Source: Paraphaeosphaeria minitans
Lineage: Eukaryota; Ascomycota; Dothideomycetes; Pleosporales; Didymosphaeriaceae
Reading direction: 5' to 3'
Length of the DNA: 64,000 nucleotides
Assembly: GCA_015832175.1 (NCBI GenBank)
Contig: WJXW01000002.1
Location: 3,534,001 to 3,598,000, forward strand
Shown in pieces: positions 45,864-57,060 of the stretch; positions within the stretch are counted from its first letter, which is position 1; the number at the start of each line of letters is the position of its first letter. The translations under genes and the position numbers were made by a program. The notes beneath the pieces are model-generated. The model saw nothing but the letters and a program-made list of their open reading frames with translations. It searched no databases and was not told the DNA's origin.

Positions 45864-48219
45864 ATGGCACATTCCCCCCAATCGCGCGCCGTCATGGCTG
45901 AGTTGGGTGGTCAACATCTGCATGAGCACCAAACCCCACACGACACTCCCGCGGGCGTCCGCAGAAACGACCAGCGTTCCGCTTCGTCCGACGAAGCCGC
46001 CCCGAGTAACAACACCCATGCGGGCGGCCGCGGCGATGGCCAAGCCACGACCGAAGAAGCGTCCAACGAAGATGACGACGAAGACAGTAGTGCTGCTCAA
46101 GACGTTCTGGAAGAGGACGAAGAACATCCAGACTTGATTGCCCCGTCTCATGGCCGTGGCAAGGGCAAAGGTAAAGGGATGCGCCCCTCAATCTACATCG
46201 AGCCTGTTGATGAAGACGAGTCACACGCCGAGGAAGAATCAGTTCTTGGTGAGACGGGGCTGTCTGTCAGCAAATACCCCGTTGGCAGCCTCCTAGCCGG
46301 AAACAAGAAGCGTACCTTCAGCAACCTTTCCAACACCTCGGTGTTGTTTGGAGACGATGAGTCGGACAATCATAGCTTCCCCCGACGCAAGGTGGCTCGG
46401 AAGCTTAGCAACAGCAGCCTCAAGCCGCTGTTGAAGTACAAGGAAAATGCAAACAAGGACATGAATGACACTGAGAACGCAATCGAGACCGACGACGAAG
46501 ATTACAGTGGTGTCAACCTCGTACCTGAGGACGACGACTCTGAAATAGAAGACATTGAGAATCAAGAAGAAAGCTTCATCATTCAAGAAGAGGAGCACAG
46601 TACTTCTGCTCTCATCAATCAGTTCAATGAAGCACGTCGACTGAGCCTCGATAGCCTGGCGAGCGACAACATCTTCGACTTTACTGCCCCACTGGACCAG
46701 AACTATGATGTGAACCACGCTGACATGGGTTTTGCTCGATTCTTTGAACCGGCTCCTATACCAACTTCGCCTGAAGTGGTAGCCAAGAGGAAATTCTCAG
46801 ACAGCTCTACTAAGCGTGTCCGTTTCGACGATGAAGTCCAGATGTCGGATAGCTCAAGCTCCTCTTCTGACGAATTGGACAGCTCTCTCTATCCTGACCT
46901 GTTCCTTGATCAGGACAAACTGCCTGCAAGCTTGTCTCAACTTCTAGAATATGACCAAGACGAGGATTACGGTGACTATGATTCTCCTGCATCTGAGATG
47001 TCTTTCTGGGACTTCGGTCAAGATGAGCTACATCAAAGCACTGCAGGAGCCGAGGAGTTTGAAGAGTCTTCCGACCCCGGGTCCAGTGGTTATGAAAGTA
47101 TGATATCTCCATTTAATAGACCTATTGAGAGACTAACTTCCCACTCTAGCTGACATGGGTGATACCACTGATGAATACGAGTCCGATTCGGACGCCACTC
47201 CTGAAACACCGCTACGCAAGAAATCAGTTCTGCGCCAGCCTCCTTCCGCACCTGGCTCCAGGTTCAACAGTCCACAAGCTTTCGAGCGATCGTCTAAACC
47301 CTCAGGCCGTGCTATTCCCCCAACTCGCGGAATCTTCATCCACGAGGATTTCAGCAAAGCCATCGCAGTCACCAATCGCACCACGAAGAGGCTTACCTTC
47401 TATCGTCCGCGAACTCCCCTGATATCCTGGGTTCCCCTCAATGGTGCGCAGAGTAGCTCCACCAGCAACGCCAATGACAGCCCTCGTACCTCGCTGGCAC
47501 AATTGAATGCTTCAGATAGCGAAGTCAGCAACGAGGTCTTTAGCAACCCTTTCACTACTTCGGACATCATGCTCACCGGCATATTCGGCTCGGCTCCTTC
47601 CAACGACTACTTTTTCGGTACCGACAGCATAGGCCCACCGGAAGCATTCTACCCGTTTGTCAGCATTGGAACAAATGGCGCGGTCTTGGACGATGAAGAT
47701 GATCCCGAGGATGAAGACTATGAAGACGACCTCAATATCACGGATTTCATGGACTTTGGATCCGACGTCGATGCTACGGACGTGGAGCAGGACGAAGATG
47801 AGACGGACGTCCCCGCTACTCCGGCAGTCTCTATGATGGCGATGCCTGGTTCCACCCCCGCCATGTCTACACCCATGGTTGATACGCCCACCACTCGCAA
47901 ACGAACAACTTCTGACGCGATGCTCCAACATTTCGACCGTGGAGTTGTTACTGCCTTCCGTAACAATCAGAACCGCTATCGCGATATCGCTCAGCTGCCC
48001 TCCGATCCAACCATTCGAGCTTCTGTCTCTCGTCCTGTCCGATCTGGGAAGTCGGCTGAGACTCTCATGACTCCGCTTCGCAAGCGGCCGACGAGAAGGA
48101 CAGCCAAGTCACCTTTTCAACCCAGCTCTCCGCTGAGTGGCGTTACCAAGGCCTCATCTCGGCTCAACAAATCCCTCATGAATCCTCCTCGGGCTCCGAG
48201 AATGGGAGCATTCACTTAG
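45864..48219 (+). CDS. Large acidic Ser-rich protein, unknown
   Basis: Two exons, 45864-47097 and 47150-48219, with a 52-nt intron (GTATGA...TCTAG); 767 residues. Asp/Glu-rich runs (EDDDSEIEDIENQEE; DDEDDPEDEDYEDDL) alternate with short conserved-looking segments: GNKKRTFSNLSNTSVLFG, RKVARKLSNSSLKPLLK, TKRVRFDDEVQMS, RGIFIHEDFSKAIAVTNRTT and RTTSDAMLQHFDRGVVTAFR. VRFD flanked by Ser/Thr resembles a PP1-docking motif (inference). Lys/Arg clusters suggest a nuclear location. No family name is offered. A CT-rich leader precedes the ATG. Confidence 0.8.
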
Positions 48220-49253
48220 TCATGAATATCGACTGGCTCCGTGAGCTTCGTCATGAAACATTCTGGAGATCTGGTTTATGGAAGATTTGATGACAATCTC
48301 TCGGGAGATTGTCTAATGACCTTACGATACCCACGGCCCTCTTTCCTGGTTATATCTTAAGACTGTATCGTTAATACACAATTGGTTATGCATTGCATGG
48401 TTACCAAAAGTTTTCCTGGTGCGGACCCCGCGGTCTGCCCGGCAAAAGTCGATGATACGATTGGTCATGCACGGACTGTCGTCTCAATTTCTTTTTGAGA
48501 CTACTTTCGTTTCGCTGCTACTTTGATTCCCCTTCCTTTTGTCACAATTCTGCACGTCACGGATGCTTTGTCTTCTTAGAGTCCTTTCAGAAGAAGCATT
48601 CACAAACGACGTGCGCGGTACCTTTCCTTTCCGGACATGGGCGACGCGCGCGACGCTTTCCACGGCGTTGTCAGCGTTTTCTGGTTGGCATGTATCTTGA
48701 CGGGCCTGTATCGACGAGCTCATGGCGCAAATCACGGTTTAGCGCTTATCCTGCAGCTTCTTGCAGGCGTTGGTTGTTGGGCCCGGGGTATTGGTTGGGT
48801 GGGACATGTTTGTCTCAGGTTCCCTCTTTTTCTTTCGCTCTTTCTTTTCCTGAGGTGGCCATGTGTAGGAGTATTGAAGAATCTCTCTTCCTGGCCAGTT
48901 AACAATGAAACCTCAAAACATAAAATGCCATCTGCAAAGATGATGTAGTGATGTAAGCGAGTCTTGTTACCAAAGGTTGACGAAAAGTGCGTTCAAGTAC
49001 TCAATCGAGACGCAGCGTATCTGAAGTGATCGTATCTGTGCTGCGTGGCGGGCGTTTGGCGGCGCGGCTGTGGTGCAATGTAGACGCTCGGCGTGCACAA
49101 AGCGTTGAGCGTCTGAGCGTACCCTGCCGATCTGGCATGGCACGGGCCCGAGCTCTAGTCTACCTCCCCCGACGTCACTTCACCGCGGACCGTTCGTCTC
49201 ACGTGAAACTTCGCAGCCAAAGCACGCGCGTCGCGTGCTGTTCAGGTAGAGCA
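48220..49253. other. Intergenic, nothing convincing
   Basis: About 1 kb between two plus-strand genes. A 103-codon open frame at 48637-48948 is hydrophobic but ends in low-complexity sequence and is not supported. A short GC hairpin (GCGGACC/GGTCTGC) lies near 48421. Confidence 0.5.
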
Positions 49254-50658
49254 ATGGAAGATGTCGAAGACAAGAACACTGCGCCCCGGGCCCTCTTCGA
49301 ATCTGTCAAAGTGAGTGGCACGCTCCGGATGCGATTCCGAGGGCACCCTGCGCGATTGAGCAGGGATTGGGGAGCCTTTGATTGACCATGCACAGGACAT
49401 ATCACTCGCACCCTTCCGCATAGCGACGTCGCCGCCTCTCCTGAGGACTTACCTCCGCACCTTGCTCATACTGCTCACGTCCTCGCTCCTGTTCGCCGCT
49501 GCCGTGGTGGCGTACACCTCCTTCTACTACGCCTACATTCCCATCCGCGGGCTCCACGTGCCGGTGTACCTGCAGTATGAACACTCTCCGATCGATCTTC
49601 GCAACCCTAAGCAACCCTACGGCATCGCCAACATCGAAGGCCTCGTCTCTCGCCAGAAATACGATGTCGAAGTCACCATGGTCCTGCCGCGCAGCGAGAA
49701 CAATCTAGCAGCGGGGAATTGGATGGTTGGGCTAGACATGCGGGGTCCTGGGACGCGTTCGCCCGGCATCAAGTCCCTGCTAGGATGGGAGGACGAGTGG
49801 GAGGTGGAGGATAACTCACAGGGCCCGAATTCCGGAACTGCGAAGGAGGGCATCTCCCCAGATGAGGCTGCTCAGGCTGCTTTGCGGATAAAGGAGGTCC
49901 TCGCACGGAGTAGACGGCCTGCCATCCTGACATACAGGAGTTGGCTGACCGAGATGTGTTATCGGGCACTGCGACTGCCGCTGTATGTTGTCGGGTGGGG
50001 GACCGAGAGTGAGACGGTGAGCGTAATGGTCATGGAGGGCGTGCAGTTCGAGAAAGGATGGAAAAACGTGCCGGCTTCGATCCGACTAGAATTGCGGTCC
50101 AGAATTCCGCTCGAGGTGTACAGGGCGAGCGTGAGGTTCGTGGCGAAGCTAGAAGGGCTGCGGTGGGTCATGTACACCCACCGACTCATTTCGGCAGCGG
50201 TGTTCATCGGTGTGTTCTGGGGGGTCGAGATGGGCGTACTGCTCTTCACATGGGCGCTGTTCGCATTTTGCCTGGGCACGGTCGACGACGAGAATGCGAC
50301 GCAGGGTGGAGAGATGAAGACTGAGCGGAGCATCGTTACGCCCAAGACCGAGCCTGCGGATTCAGAACCCCCGACGCCAATGAGCGACACCGATCGCGTG
50401 TTTCCGACTCTTTCTACACAGCAACCACTTCGTTACTCTTCTTCATCGCCCAAGGAGGGGCGGGTTACGCCAGCACTCGCAGATATACCCACCATGGAAG
50501 AGGCTGAAGCAGATGATGAGGAAGATGATTTTCTGCTGGAGGAACCCATACCGAATTCCGCAGCGGGAGTGCTGACAGATTCGGGCATTGGCACAAGCAT
50601 GGACAGCAGCGTCGAGCGGAAGGGGCTGAACAGGCGGAAGTCGCAACGAGATAGGTAA
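49254..50658 (+). CDS. SEI1: Seipin
   Basis: Two exons, 49254-49310 and 49396-50658; 439 residues. The small first exon (MEDVEDKNTAPRALFESVK) splices to DISLAPFRI. A first transmembrane helix (LLILLTSSLLFAAAVVAYTSFY) is followed by the lumenal seipin domain with HVPVYLQYEHSP, YDVEVTMVLPRSENNLAAGNW and MVGLDMRG, and a second helix after YTHRLISAAVFIGVFWG. Seipin oligomers at the endoplasmic reticulum organise lipid-droplet formation and size (Sei1/Fld1 in yeast). The C-terminal cytosolic tail is acidic and Ser/Thr/Pro-rich, longer than in yeast. Confidence 0.93.
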
Positions 50659-50897
50659 CTGGCTAGTGCTTCAGCGTGACGAGAATATATAGGATTGACG
50701 ATTCCAATGATATGGTTACCCGTAATGGAAAGATACCGCTTTCATACTTTTTTACATTGCAGCCTGCGTCGTTGGCGAGCTTATACAGCACCTCGCAGCG
50801 TTGTGATCGGAATATATTATTATGACAAGACGCGCTCTATGTATGTATCCACGGGTATATATGCATCCGTATCCTCTCAGCCTCATGTCTCTATCAT

Positions 50898-52351
50898 AGC
50901 ATCGGCCGCGTCTCCGTAGCGGCAGCACCATGCTTCTTCAAAATACGCTCCTTTCCTTCCTGCATATGCCTCGCAATCTCCTCATCAGTCAGCCGTGTCA
51001 CATCGTTGAGCTCAACAGCTTCCCTCCCGAGGGACTTGGCCAGCAGCTTCGCACCATCGCTGGACACAACCTTGCCTTTCACAGCATCGGTGCAGAACCT
51101 GGCATACTCCTCGAAGAACGTCATCGACGCGGGAAGCGAATCGAGCACCATGGCGAAGCAATGCGGCATAGCTTCGAATTCGCGCCACCGTACAATGGCG
51201 CCCTGCTGGTGCAGTTTCCTCGCCAGAACAGCGTTCTCGTCACGCATCATCTCCTCTCCTAGCCCAAAGAACGTGGGCGGCGAGTTGGACCAGTCCTTCG
51301 CTGCAATGGGCGACACGAGCGGATGCGTGAGCGCCTCGCCCTCGCAGTACAGGTCTGCGCGCGGAGGGTCCGCGGGCCACGCAGCGTCTGGCGGGTAGCT
51401 CATGCTCTGCGTGTGCAAGGGAGGCGGCAGGTAGTCGTACTTTGCCAGCCCCTCGATGGAGGGCAGGGAGCGCGTTATGTCGAGCCAGGGAGAGCTAAGG
51501 GCTAGACCTGCTGGGAGCGGAATCTCGACATCCTTCCCGTACCAGCGGACGGTGGGGAGACCGGGGCCGGCGTGGAAGCGATGGATCTGCAGGAGCAGCT
51601 GGAGGAGCGAGGAGCAGAGCAAGCCACCTGCTGAGTCGCCCCCAAAGACTATCTCCGCAGCGGGTACGGGCTCGTGGGGCGCATCGGGTGGTGGGGCGAG
51701 GAGAGAGAGGTAGGCCATGAAAGCGTCGAGGATTGCTGCAGGGAATGCGTTCTGCGGCGCCAGACGATATCTCACGCTGAAGACTCGTCCGCCTGTCAAG
51801 CGCGCCAGCTTCCCTGTAACGTGTCGGTAGGTTGCCGGGTCCAGGAGGTACATTGCGCCGCCATGGAAATACAGGAGCGTCACCTTGCTCTTCACTTCGC
51901 CCATCATCTTTGCGTACTTCTCTTGCTCGCTCACACCTGCAGGCTCAGGCTCCGTATCTGAGACCCCAGCGCGGTCGCCGGTCCATTCACCCTCTACACT
52001 GTGCATGGCGCACTTGGTCCATTTTTCGGTGCCGTCCCCCATGTCGTGGATAGCTTTGAAGAGCAGCTGCCGAACGTCATCTTCGTCTGGGGTCTTGAGC
52101 CGAGCTTTCGATACCCACACCTTGCCCTTGACGCCGGGATCCTTAGCGGTCAGATGTTGCAGCTTGGTGATGGGTGTCATTTTATTACTGGGGCCGAGCA
52201 TGTTGCGAAGGACTTTAATGGTCAACTCGGTGCGCAAGTCCCATTTTGAAGACGTCTCCGAAAAGTTCAGAGTATGTGCCAGTGCAGTCTTGAATATGAA
52301 TGGCGTTTTGGGGAGTAGTAGCTTCAGCATTGCCGAGGGCGAAGACTCCAT
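50898..52351 (-). CDS. Alpha/beta hydrolase (hormone-sensitive-lipase-like, AB_hydrolase_3)
   Basis: Single exon of about 485 codons starting at the ATG at 52351. The oxyanion motif is in LLYFHGGAMYLL, the nucleophile elbow is GDSAGG and the catalytic His is in AMPHCFAM, about 230 residues on, all in the HSL family order. It is therefore a probable carboxylesterase or lipase acting on short or medium acyl esters. No signal peptide is present. An N-terminal extension (about 130 residues before HGGA) and a C-terminal helix-rich segment (RLTDEEIARHMQEGKERIL) flank the core. The stop codon lies within a few bases of the given lower limit. Confidence 0.9.
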
Positions 52352-52936
52352 CGTGGTGTTGTCTTGTGCCGACTGCAGAAGTGGATCTAGCTAGTGAGCG
52401 TGCGATGAAACATAGAAGAAGATAGCTAAGAGGGAAATACAAGCTATACAAGAAACGAAGAGGGGTTGCTAGAGGGACGGGGGCAAATGAAGTTGATGTC
52501 AAGACTCAAGACTACAGGGGTATCAGAGTGACACGCGTGCCTCGGCATCTTGTTCAATGTCTAGCCGTGCATGACTAGCCTGACTCGGTTATTTCCGTGT
52601 TGGAGAATTGCATTGGAGAATCATGATCGAGGCAATACTTTCGCCAGTCACCATAGACTTTACATAGCGGATTGCATGGACCCTGTGCACTATGTGTCAA
52701 TCATATAAACTAGACCAAGAGACTTAACAGCCTGCACCCTTGACCCAGGGGTATCTTTGTATGTGTGCCCACCAAAAATCCAAAGTCCGACAAACGCCCA
52801 ATAACGTGCACGCTTCGCAAGACAAGTAACAGGTGGAGGCTGCACCACTCATGAATCCGTACATCTGCACCGACCAATGCCTCAGCTGTTCCGGGGTTCA
52901 GTCAACTGGTGTGGCAGCGGCAATGATTGGAGAACT
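52352..52936. other. Intergenic between tandem minus-strand genes
   Basis: About 590 bases holding the hydrolase promoter and the cyclin 3' region. Nothing else is recognised. Confidence 0.5.
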
Positions 52937-54010
52937 CTATCCGTCCAATTCACCCTCTTCGCTCATAACCTCGTCCCCACCGTTGGCATCTTGCTTGCCC
53001 TTCCCGTTGCCTTTGGCAGGCTCCGGTTCAGTTTCCAACTCTGGTTCAGGCATCGGGTGCTGGCCCGGGGTCGGGGTATCGAAGTAGGAGCCGTCTTCGG
53101 GTGATCGCAGTCCAGCGTATATGTTGGGTTCGCCATCTTTGCTGGGTACCGTCTCGTAGATGTCGGCCATATGATTGCATGCGCGTCGGATGTCGCGCAG
53201 CTTGGCGCATTGTATCTCCCACCAAGGCTTCCCATCTTCCTCTGGCAGTTCAAGTCCGACCATGCGCGCACCAGCATACAGCGAAGCAGCAGCGATGGTG
53301 CGAGATGAGAAAAGTAGGCAGAGCTGGGTAAGGCAGGAGTCGGAAAGAAAGGCCCAAGCAGCATTCCGCAAGCTCTTGTTGTGCTCCGCGTTATAGTACT
53401 TGAGCATGTCGTACATGATTTTGTAGGGCGGTTCGATGTTCATGTCAAAGGAGAGCGATTCGAGGAGCACGTCTTCCGAGTACAGAATGGTGTCTCGCCA
53501 TTTCCAGAAATCTTTTGTCTGCTCGTCGACGAGCTTGTTTGGATCCTTGAGCGCTACCCGCACGCAGGCTACCACAATCTCCTTCATCTTCTTGACGTTC
53601 TCTTCGACCTTTGTGGCAAGGAATAATGCAGTCGCAGCGACTTGCTGGTACATGGTCAGATACGGCTCGTGGACAGCTTGGGAAATGGCGCTTACGTAGT
53701 GATGCAGTGGCTTGTAGCCTGGGCGGGGCTTCAGGCTGTTTCGCATGAGATAACGATTGAAGAAGACGGCAGCGGTGCTGAGCGTGGTCTGGGGCAGCTT
53801 CAGCATCATGCCGACCTGCAGGATGAAATTGATGCCTTTGCGGCGCAACGCGCGCTCTTCTTCGGGCGACATGCCGTCGACGATCGAGGGCGCCTGTAGC
53901 AGTTCATCCTCGGTGAAGAGCCACTGCTCCTCAGCCTCGACGACTGCGGGCGGCGGCGGCCGTGGCCGTTCGCGCACTGGAGGCGCAGGAGTGGTCGTTG
54001 CCAAAACCAT
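52937..54010 (-). CDS. Transcription-type cyclin (Ctk2/Pch1/cyclin K-like)
   Basis: Exons 54010-53696 and 53644-52937, with a 51-nt intron (GTAAGC...ACCAG) that contains no stop and keeps the frame if retained; 340 residues when spliced. The cyclin box starts with WLFTEDELLQAPSIVDG and RRKGINFILQVG, then TTLSTAAVFFNRYLMR, and across the junction VAATALFLATKVEEN. A second cyclin fold (AWAFLSDSCLTQLCLLF...IAAASLYAGARM) follows. This pattern is of cyclins that activate CTD kinases (P-TEFb or CTDK-I), acting in the nucleus on RNA polymerase II. The ATG at 54010 (MVLATTTPAPP) is chosen; the frame is open upstream to about 54373, but that part is unlike cyclins. Confidence 0.88.
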   Translation of the reverse strand: MVLATTTPAPPVRERPRPPPPAVVEAEEQWLFTEDELLQAPSIVDGMSPEEERALRRKGINFILQVGMMLKLPQTTLSTAAVFFNRYLMRNSLKPRPGYKPLHHYVSAISQAVHEPYLTMYQQVAATALFLATKVEENVKKMKEIVVACVRVALKDPNKLVDEQTKDFWKWRDTILYSEDVLLESLSFDMNIEPPYKIMYDMLKYYNAEHNKSLRNAAWAFLSDSCLTQLCLLFSSRTIAAASLYAGARMVGLELPEEDGKPWWEIQCAKLRDIRRACNHMADIYETVPSKDGEPNIYAGLRSPEDGSYFDTPTPGQHPMPEPELETEPEPAKGNGKGKQDANGGDEVMSEEGELDG

Positions 54011-55358
54011 GACACTAGGTACGAGTTGGCCTCTGGAGTGCCGAGATTGGACGTGGTGCGTGTCGTCACTGGGCGCACAGCGGTCGGAGGAACGAGCGGT
54101 TGCGGAGCAGATCAGTTGGTGCGCGTGGTGTGCGTAGACGGCGCCGGCGTGCTTTCTTGTGGAAAGCGGCGGTTCGCAGCCGAAGCAGGGACCATGGGGG
54201 AAGATGCGCCGTTGGAGCGTGGGTGAGGATTGAGCGCTGGTGACAATGCGCTCAACGTGAAAGTTAACATCCCCACCCACAGGCCGTGCATATGCAGGGC
54301 GTGGAGATCGACCAATCGCTGACCTTCGTTGTTCCGACCTTCTAGCGAGAAGGTAACGCGGCCTGGACACCACTTACCTATCGCAAGCTCTAGCTTAACC
54401 AAGCCGGTGTGTAGAGCTCAGTAACAAGCATCATCAACTTCAATACAGGCACCGAGCCTTCGAGTGACCGATATCGTCTTGGTCCGTGAGCTCACAACCA
54501 CAAAGAACACCATCTCCCGCTCTCTCAGAGGTTGATATGGGCGATTTTTGTCGAACATAGTTGACCTCGTTGGGCTTTGGTGGCTAATGAGCATGAGCGA
54601 ACATCGCGGTACGATACGCATGACCAAGCTGACCCTAGAAGACACGCATCTCTCTGCCTATGCTCTTGCATCATACGATGTCCAATTCCATTTTATAGAC
54701 CGACGAAACATTTCGAGCTCACGAGTTGTTGTCAATGTCCGTGAACGACCCGAGGAACGCCGTGTTTGGCCCCAGCCCCTGCCCATTCCTCGGATGCTCT
54801 GTTCATAGCCAGTTAGATAACAATGTTAGCTGATGGCGAGATAGACGCCCCGTTCCTATGTTCACAGCCACTTGCAGTGGCGTCCATGATATCTAATAAA
54901 TCTCTTTTGACTCTAGGCCTTATCCGGTTCCCTGCTTTAAACGCTAAGCCTGTGGTTTCTTTCAAGCGTCGTGAAAAGAGCTACTAGCCCACGAACGCAT
55001 GTGGCATGAATCCAGTTGTCTGCGTTGAGGGTCTCGCCAACAGATAGCCAACCGACAAAGAGACCCAAGCCGCGGTTCCTGGTTATAGCTCGCTAGACAC
55101 GCCCCATTGGGCGATCTTCTGCCTTCTGGCAGTGTAGCTCACTTGGCCTTTGACGCGCAGAAGCTTCGGATAGAATGTCTGGATGTCGAGGCCAAGGAGG
55201 CATACGGCGACCACTCCATTCATCTCCAAATTTTGGTTGCCGGCACCTCGTCATGAGGCAGTATTTAATACTACTTAGATTGAGACTCTTGAGTATCTCT
55301 AAACCCGTGTAAACACAGTGATCAGTCTTGTCTCCGGTCTTGATAGCTGAGCCTCAAA
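54011..55358. other. Intergenic, nothing recognised
   Basis: 1.35 kb between the divergent cyclin and peroxidase-like loci. An open frame continues upstream from the cyclin, but no domain or splice pattern supports a gene. Confidence 0.5.
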
Positions 55359-56682
55359 ATGAAGACTAGCAACATCCTCTTGTTCCTCAGTGTAGTGTCC
55401 ATCGCGGAACTGTTGTACGCATACCCCGGCATGACAGGTACCGTAGCAGAGATCCAGAGAAGAGTCCACGGGAATCGAGCGCGGATACTTCCGCGCGAAA
55501 GAATTCAAGCCTTCCCAGCCTATACCGTTGAAGGCCGCATCTCAAAATAACGGAGCTAAAGTACCAACACTCAACCCTAATGATGCCACCAACGGGAACT
55601 CCAACGGGAACTCCGACGACAAGAACCCTCCCAATCCTAGAACCCATAGAACCAGACGATGGCCGGAGACAGGAGGACAAGACAACGATGGCTCTGGTAT
55701 CCTCCTAGGTGACATCAAAGATGTCCACGCCCATCGGCAAGACAATTGCCCGTATCCTCCTGGAGCAGGAATCCGCCCAAAGTCTCGAGAACAAGTACAC
55801 ACCTCCAGCTTCGCTCGGCCAGCCCGCTTGCAAGAAGGACACGTGCTGCCAATGGTACTGGGCGGCCAACGTCATGAACGCAGCCTTCTTTGGAAAATTC
55901 GGGCGCTGCAACAGTCTGGCGAGAGAGGCGGTCAGGCTGGGCTTCCACGATGCAGAACATGGTCGCAGAAGCTCGCAAGCCAGGGCAAGGACTTTGGCGG
56001 CGCAGACGGCAGAATAGTGCTGACAGCCGCGGAGATCCAAAGAGCCGAGAACAACGGTCTGCAAGACATCGTCGATCAGATGTGGGCGTGGAGTGCACAG
56101 TTTGGTGTTGGCATGGGAGACCTCATCCAATTCGACGCGGCCGTCGCAGTGGTCACCTGTCCCCTCGGCCCTCGCATGCGCGTCTTCGTGGGCAGAAAAG
56201 ACAGGGCCAAGGCGGCTCCGGAGGGCCTCCTCCCCGACGTCAACGACTCTGCCGACAAGCTCATCTCTCTCTTCCGGGACAAGACCATCTCACCGCACGC
56301 TCTTGTGGCTCTCCTGGGCGCACACACCACGTCGGAGCAGTTCTTCGTCGACACGAAGCGCGCGGGTGCACCGCAGGATGGGACGACAGGCGTCTGGGGC
56401 ACGCTTTCCTACAACCCGACCCTCGGCCTTGGTCCTCTTCCCAAAGAAGTGTTTCGGTTCCCGTCCGATATCGTGCTCGCGAAAGATGTGCGGACGGCAG
56501 ACGAGTGGAAGTCCTCCGGCTCACATGGACAGAGCCACTGGAATGAGGACTACGCGTTTGCTTATACTCGGTTGAGTTTGCTTGGTGTTAATAACATCAA
56601 TGACCTAAAGGAGTGTACGAAGGTGTTGCCGATGCCAAAGCTGAATTTCAAAGGGGCCGGAGAACTGTTGAAGGATCAGTGA
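55359..56682 (+). pseudogene. Secreted class II peroxidase-like gene with frameshifts
   Basis: It starts with a good signal peptide (MKTSNILLFLSVVSIAELLYAYPG) and ends with a normal class II (ligninase-type) heme peroxidase C-terminus. Conserved parts include AREAVRLGFHDA (distal His), FGGADGRIVL, DLIQFDAAVAVV, CPLGPRMRVFVGRKD, PEGLLPDVNDSADKLI, VALLGAHTTSEQFF (proximal His), WNEDYAFAYTRLSLLGV and LKECTKVLP. The reading frame changes three times: near 55545, near 55715 (GDIKD to STPIGKT) and near 55955 (GFHDA to TWSQKL). At the last two junctions both frames read family-like sequence right up to the break, which suggests small indels rather than introns. It is either a pseudogene or carries assembly errors. 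Confidence 0.72.
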
Positions 56683-57060
56683 TGACGGTCCAAAGAAGGT
56701 TTGGAACCAGTGGCGGCGAGATTTCTATATCTCAAGCTAGAGCAGTATTTGCATCAAGGTTAACAGCAACGGTATATGATGAAATGAAATCGTAGATGCA
56801 AGACTTCTATTGCAACGCAGCTGTTGTGCTCTCGATCTTGTCGTAATGTTCTCATCCGTGTATATGCAAACCACCAGAAACTCCAGTCTCCGACCGTAAA
56901 ACTTTTCCGACCGTATTGTACTAAAATTACAGAGCGAAAGATCAGAGCACCTCTGCTGCTGCGCAGAGTATTACAGAGGATATATAGCAGATAATAGTGT
57001 TTGTGTGTACATCCTTAGGCGCCGTGGAATGCATGTTTCGATCGAGAATGGCGCACGTCT
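56683..57060. other. Intergenic between convergent genes
   Basis: About 380 bases with the 3' ends of the peroxidase pseudogene and GDT1. Nothing else is recognised. Confidence 0.5.

Noticed and set aside
48637..48948. 103-codon hydrophobic frame that could be a small membrane protein
   Set aside because: The hydrophobic runs come from T-rich sequence, the tail is random, and neighbouring bases show no promoter or splice support.
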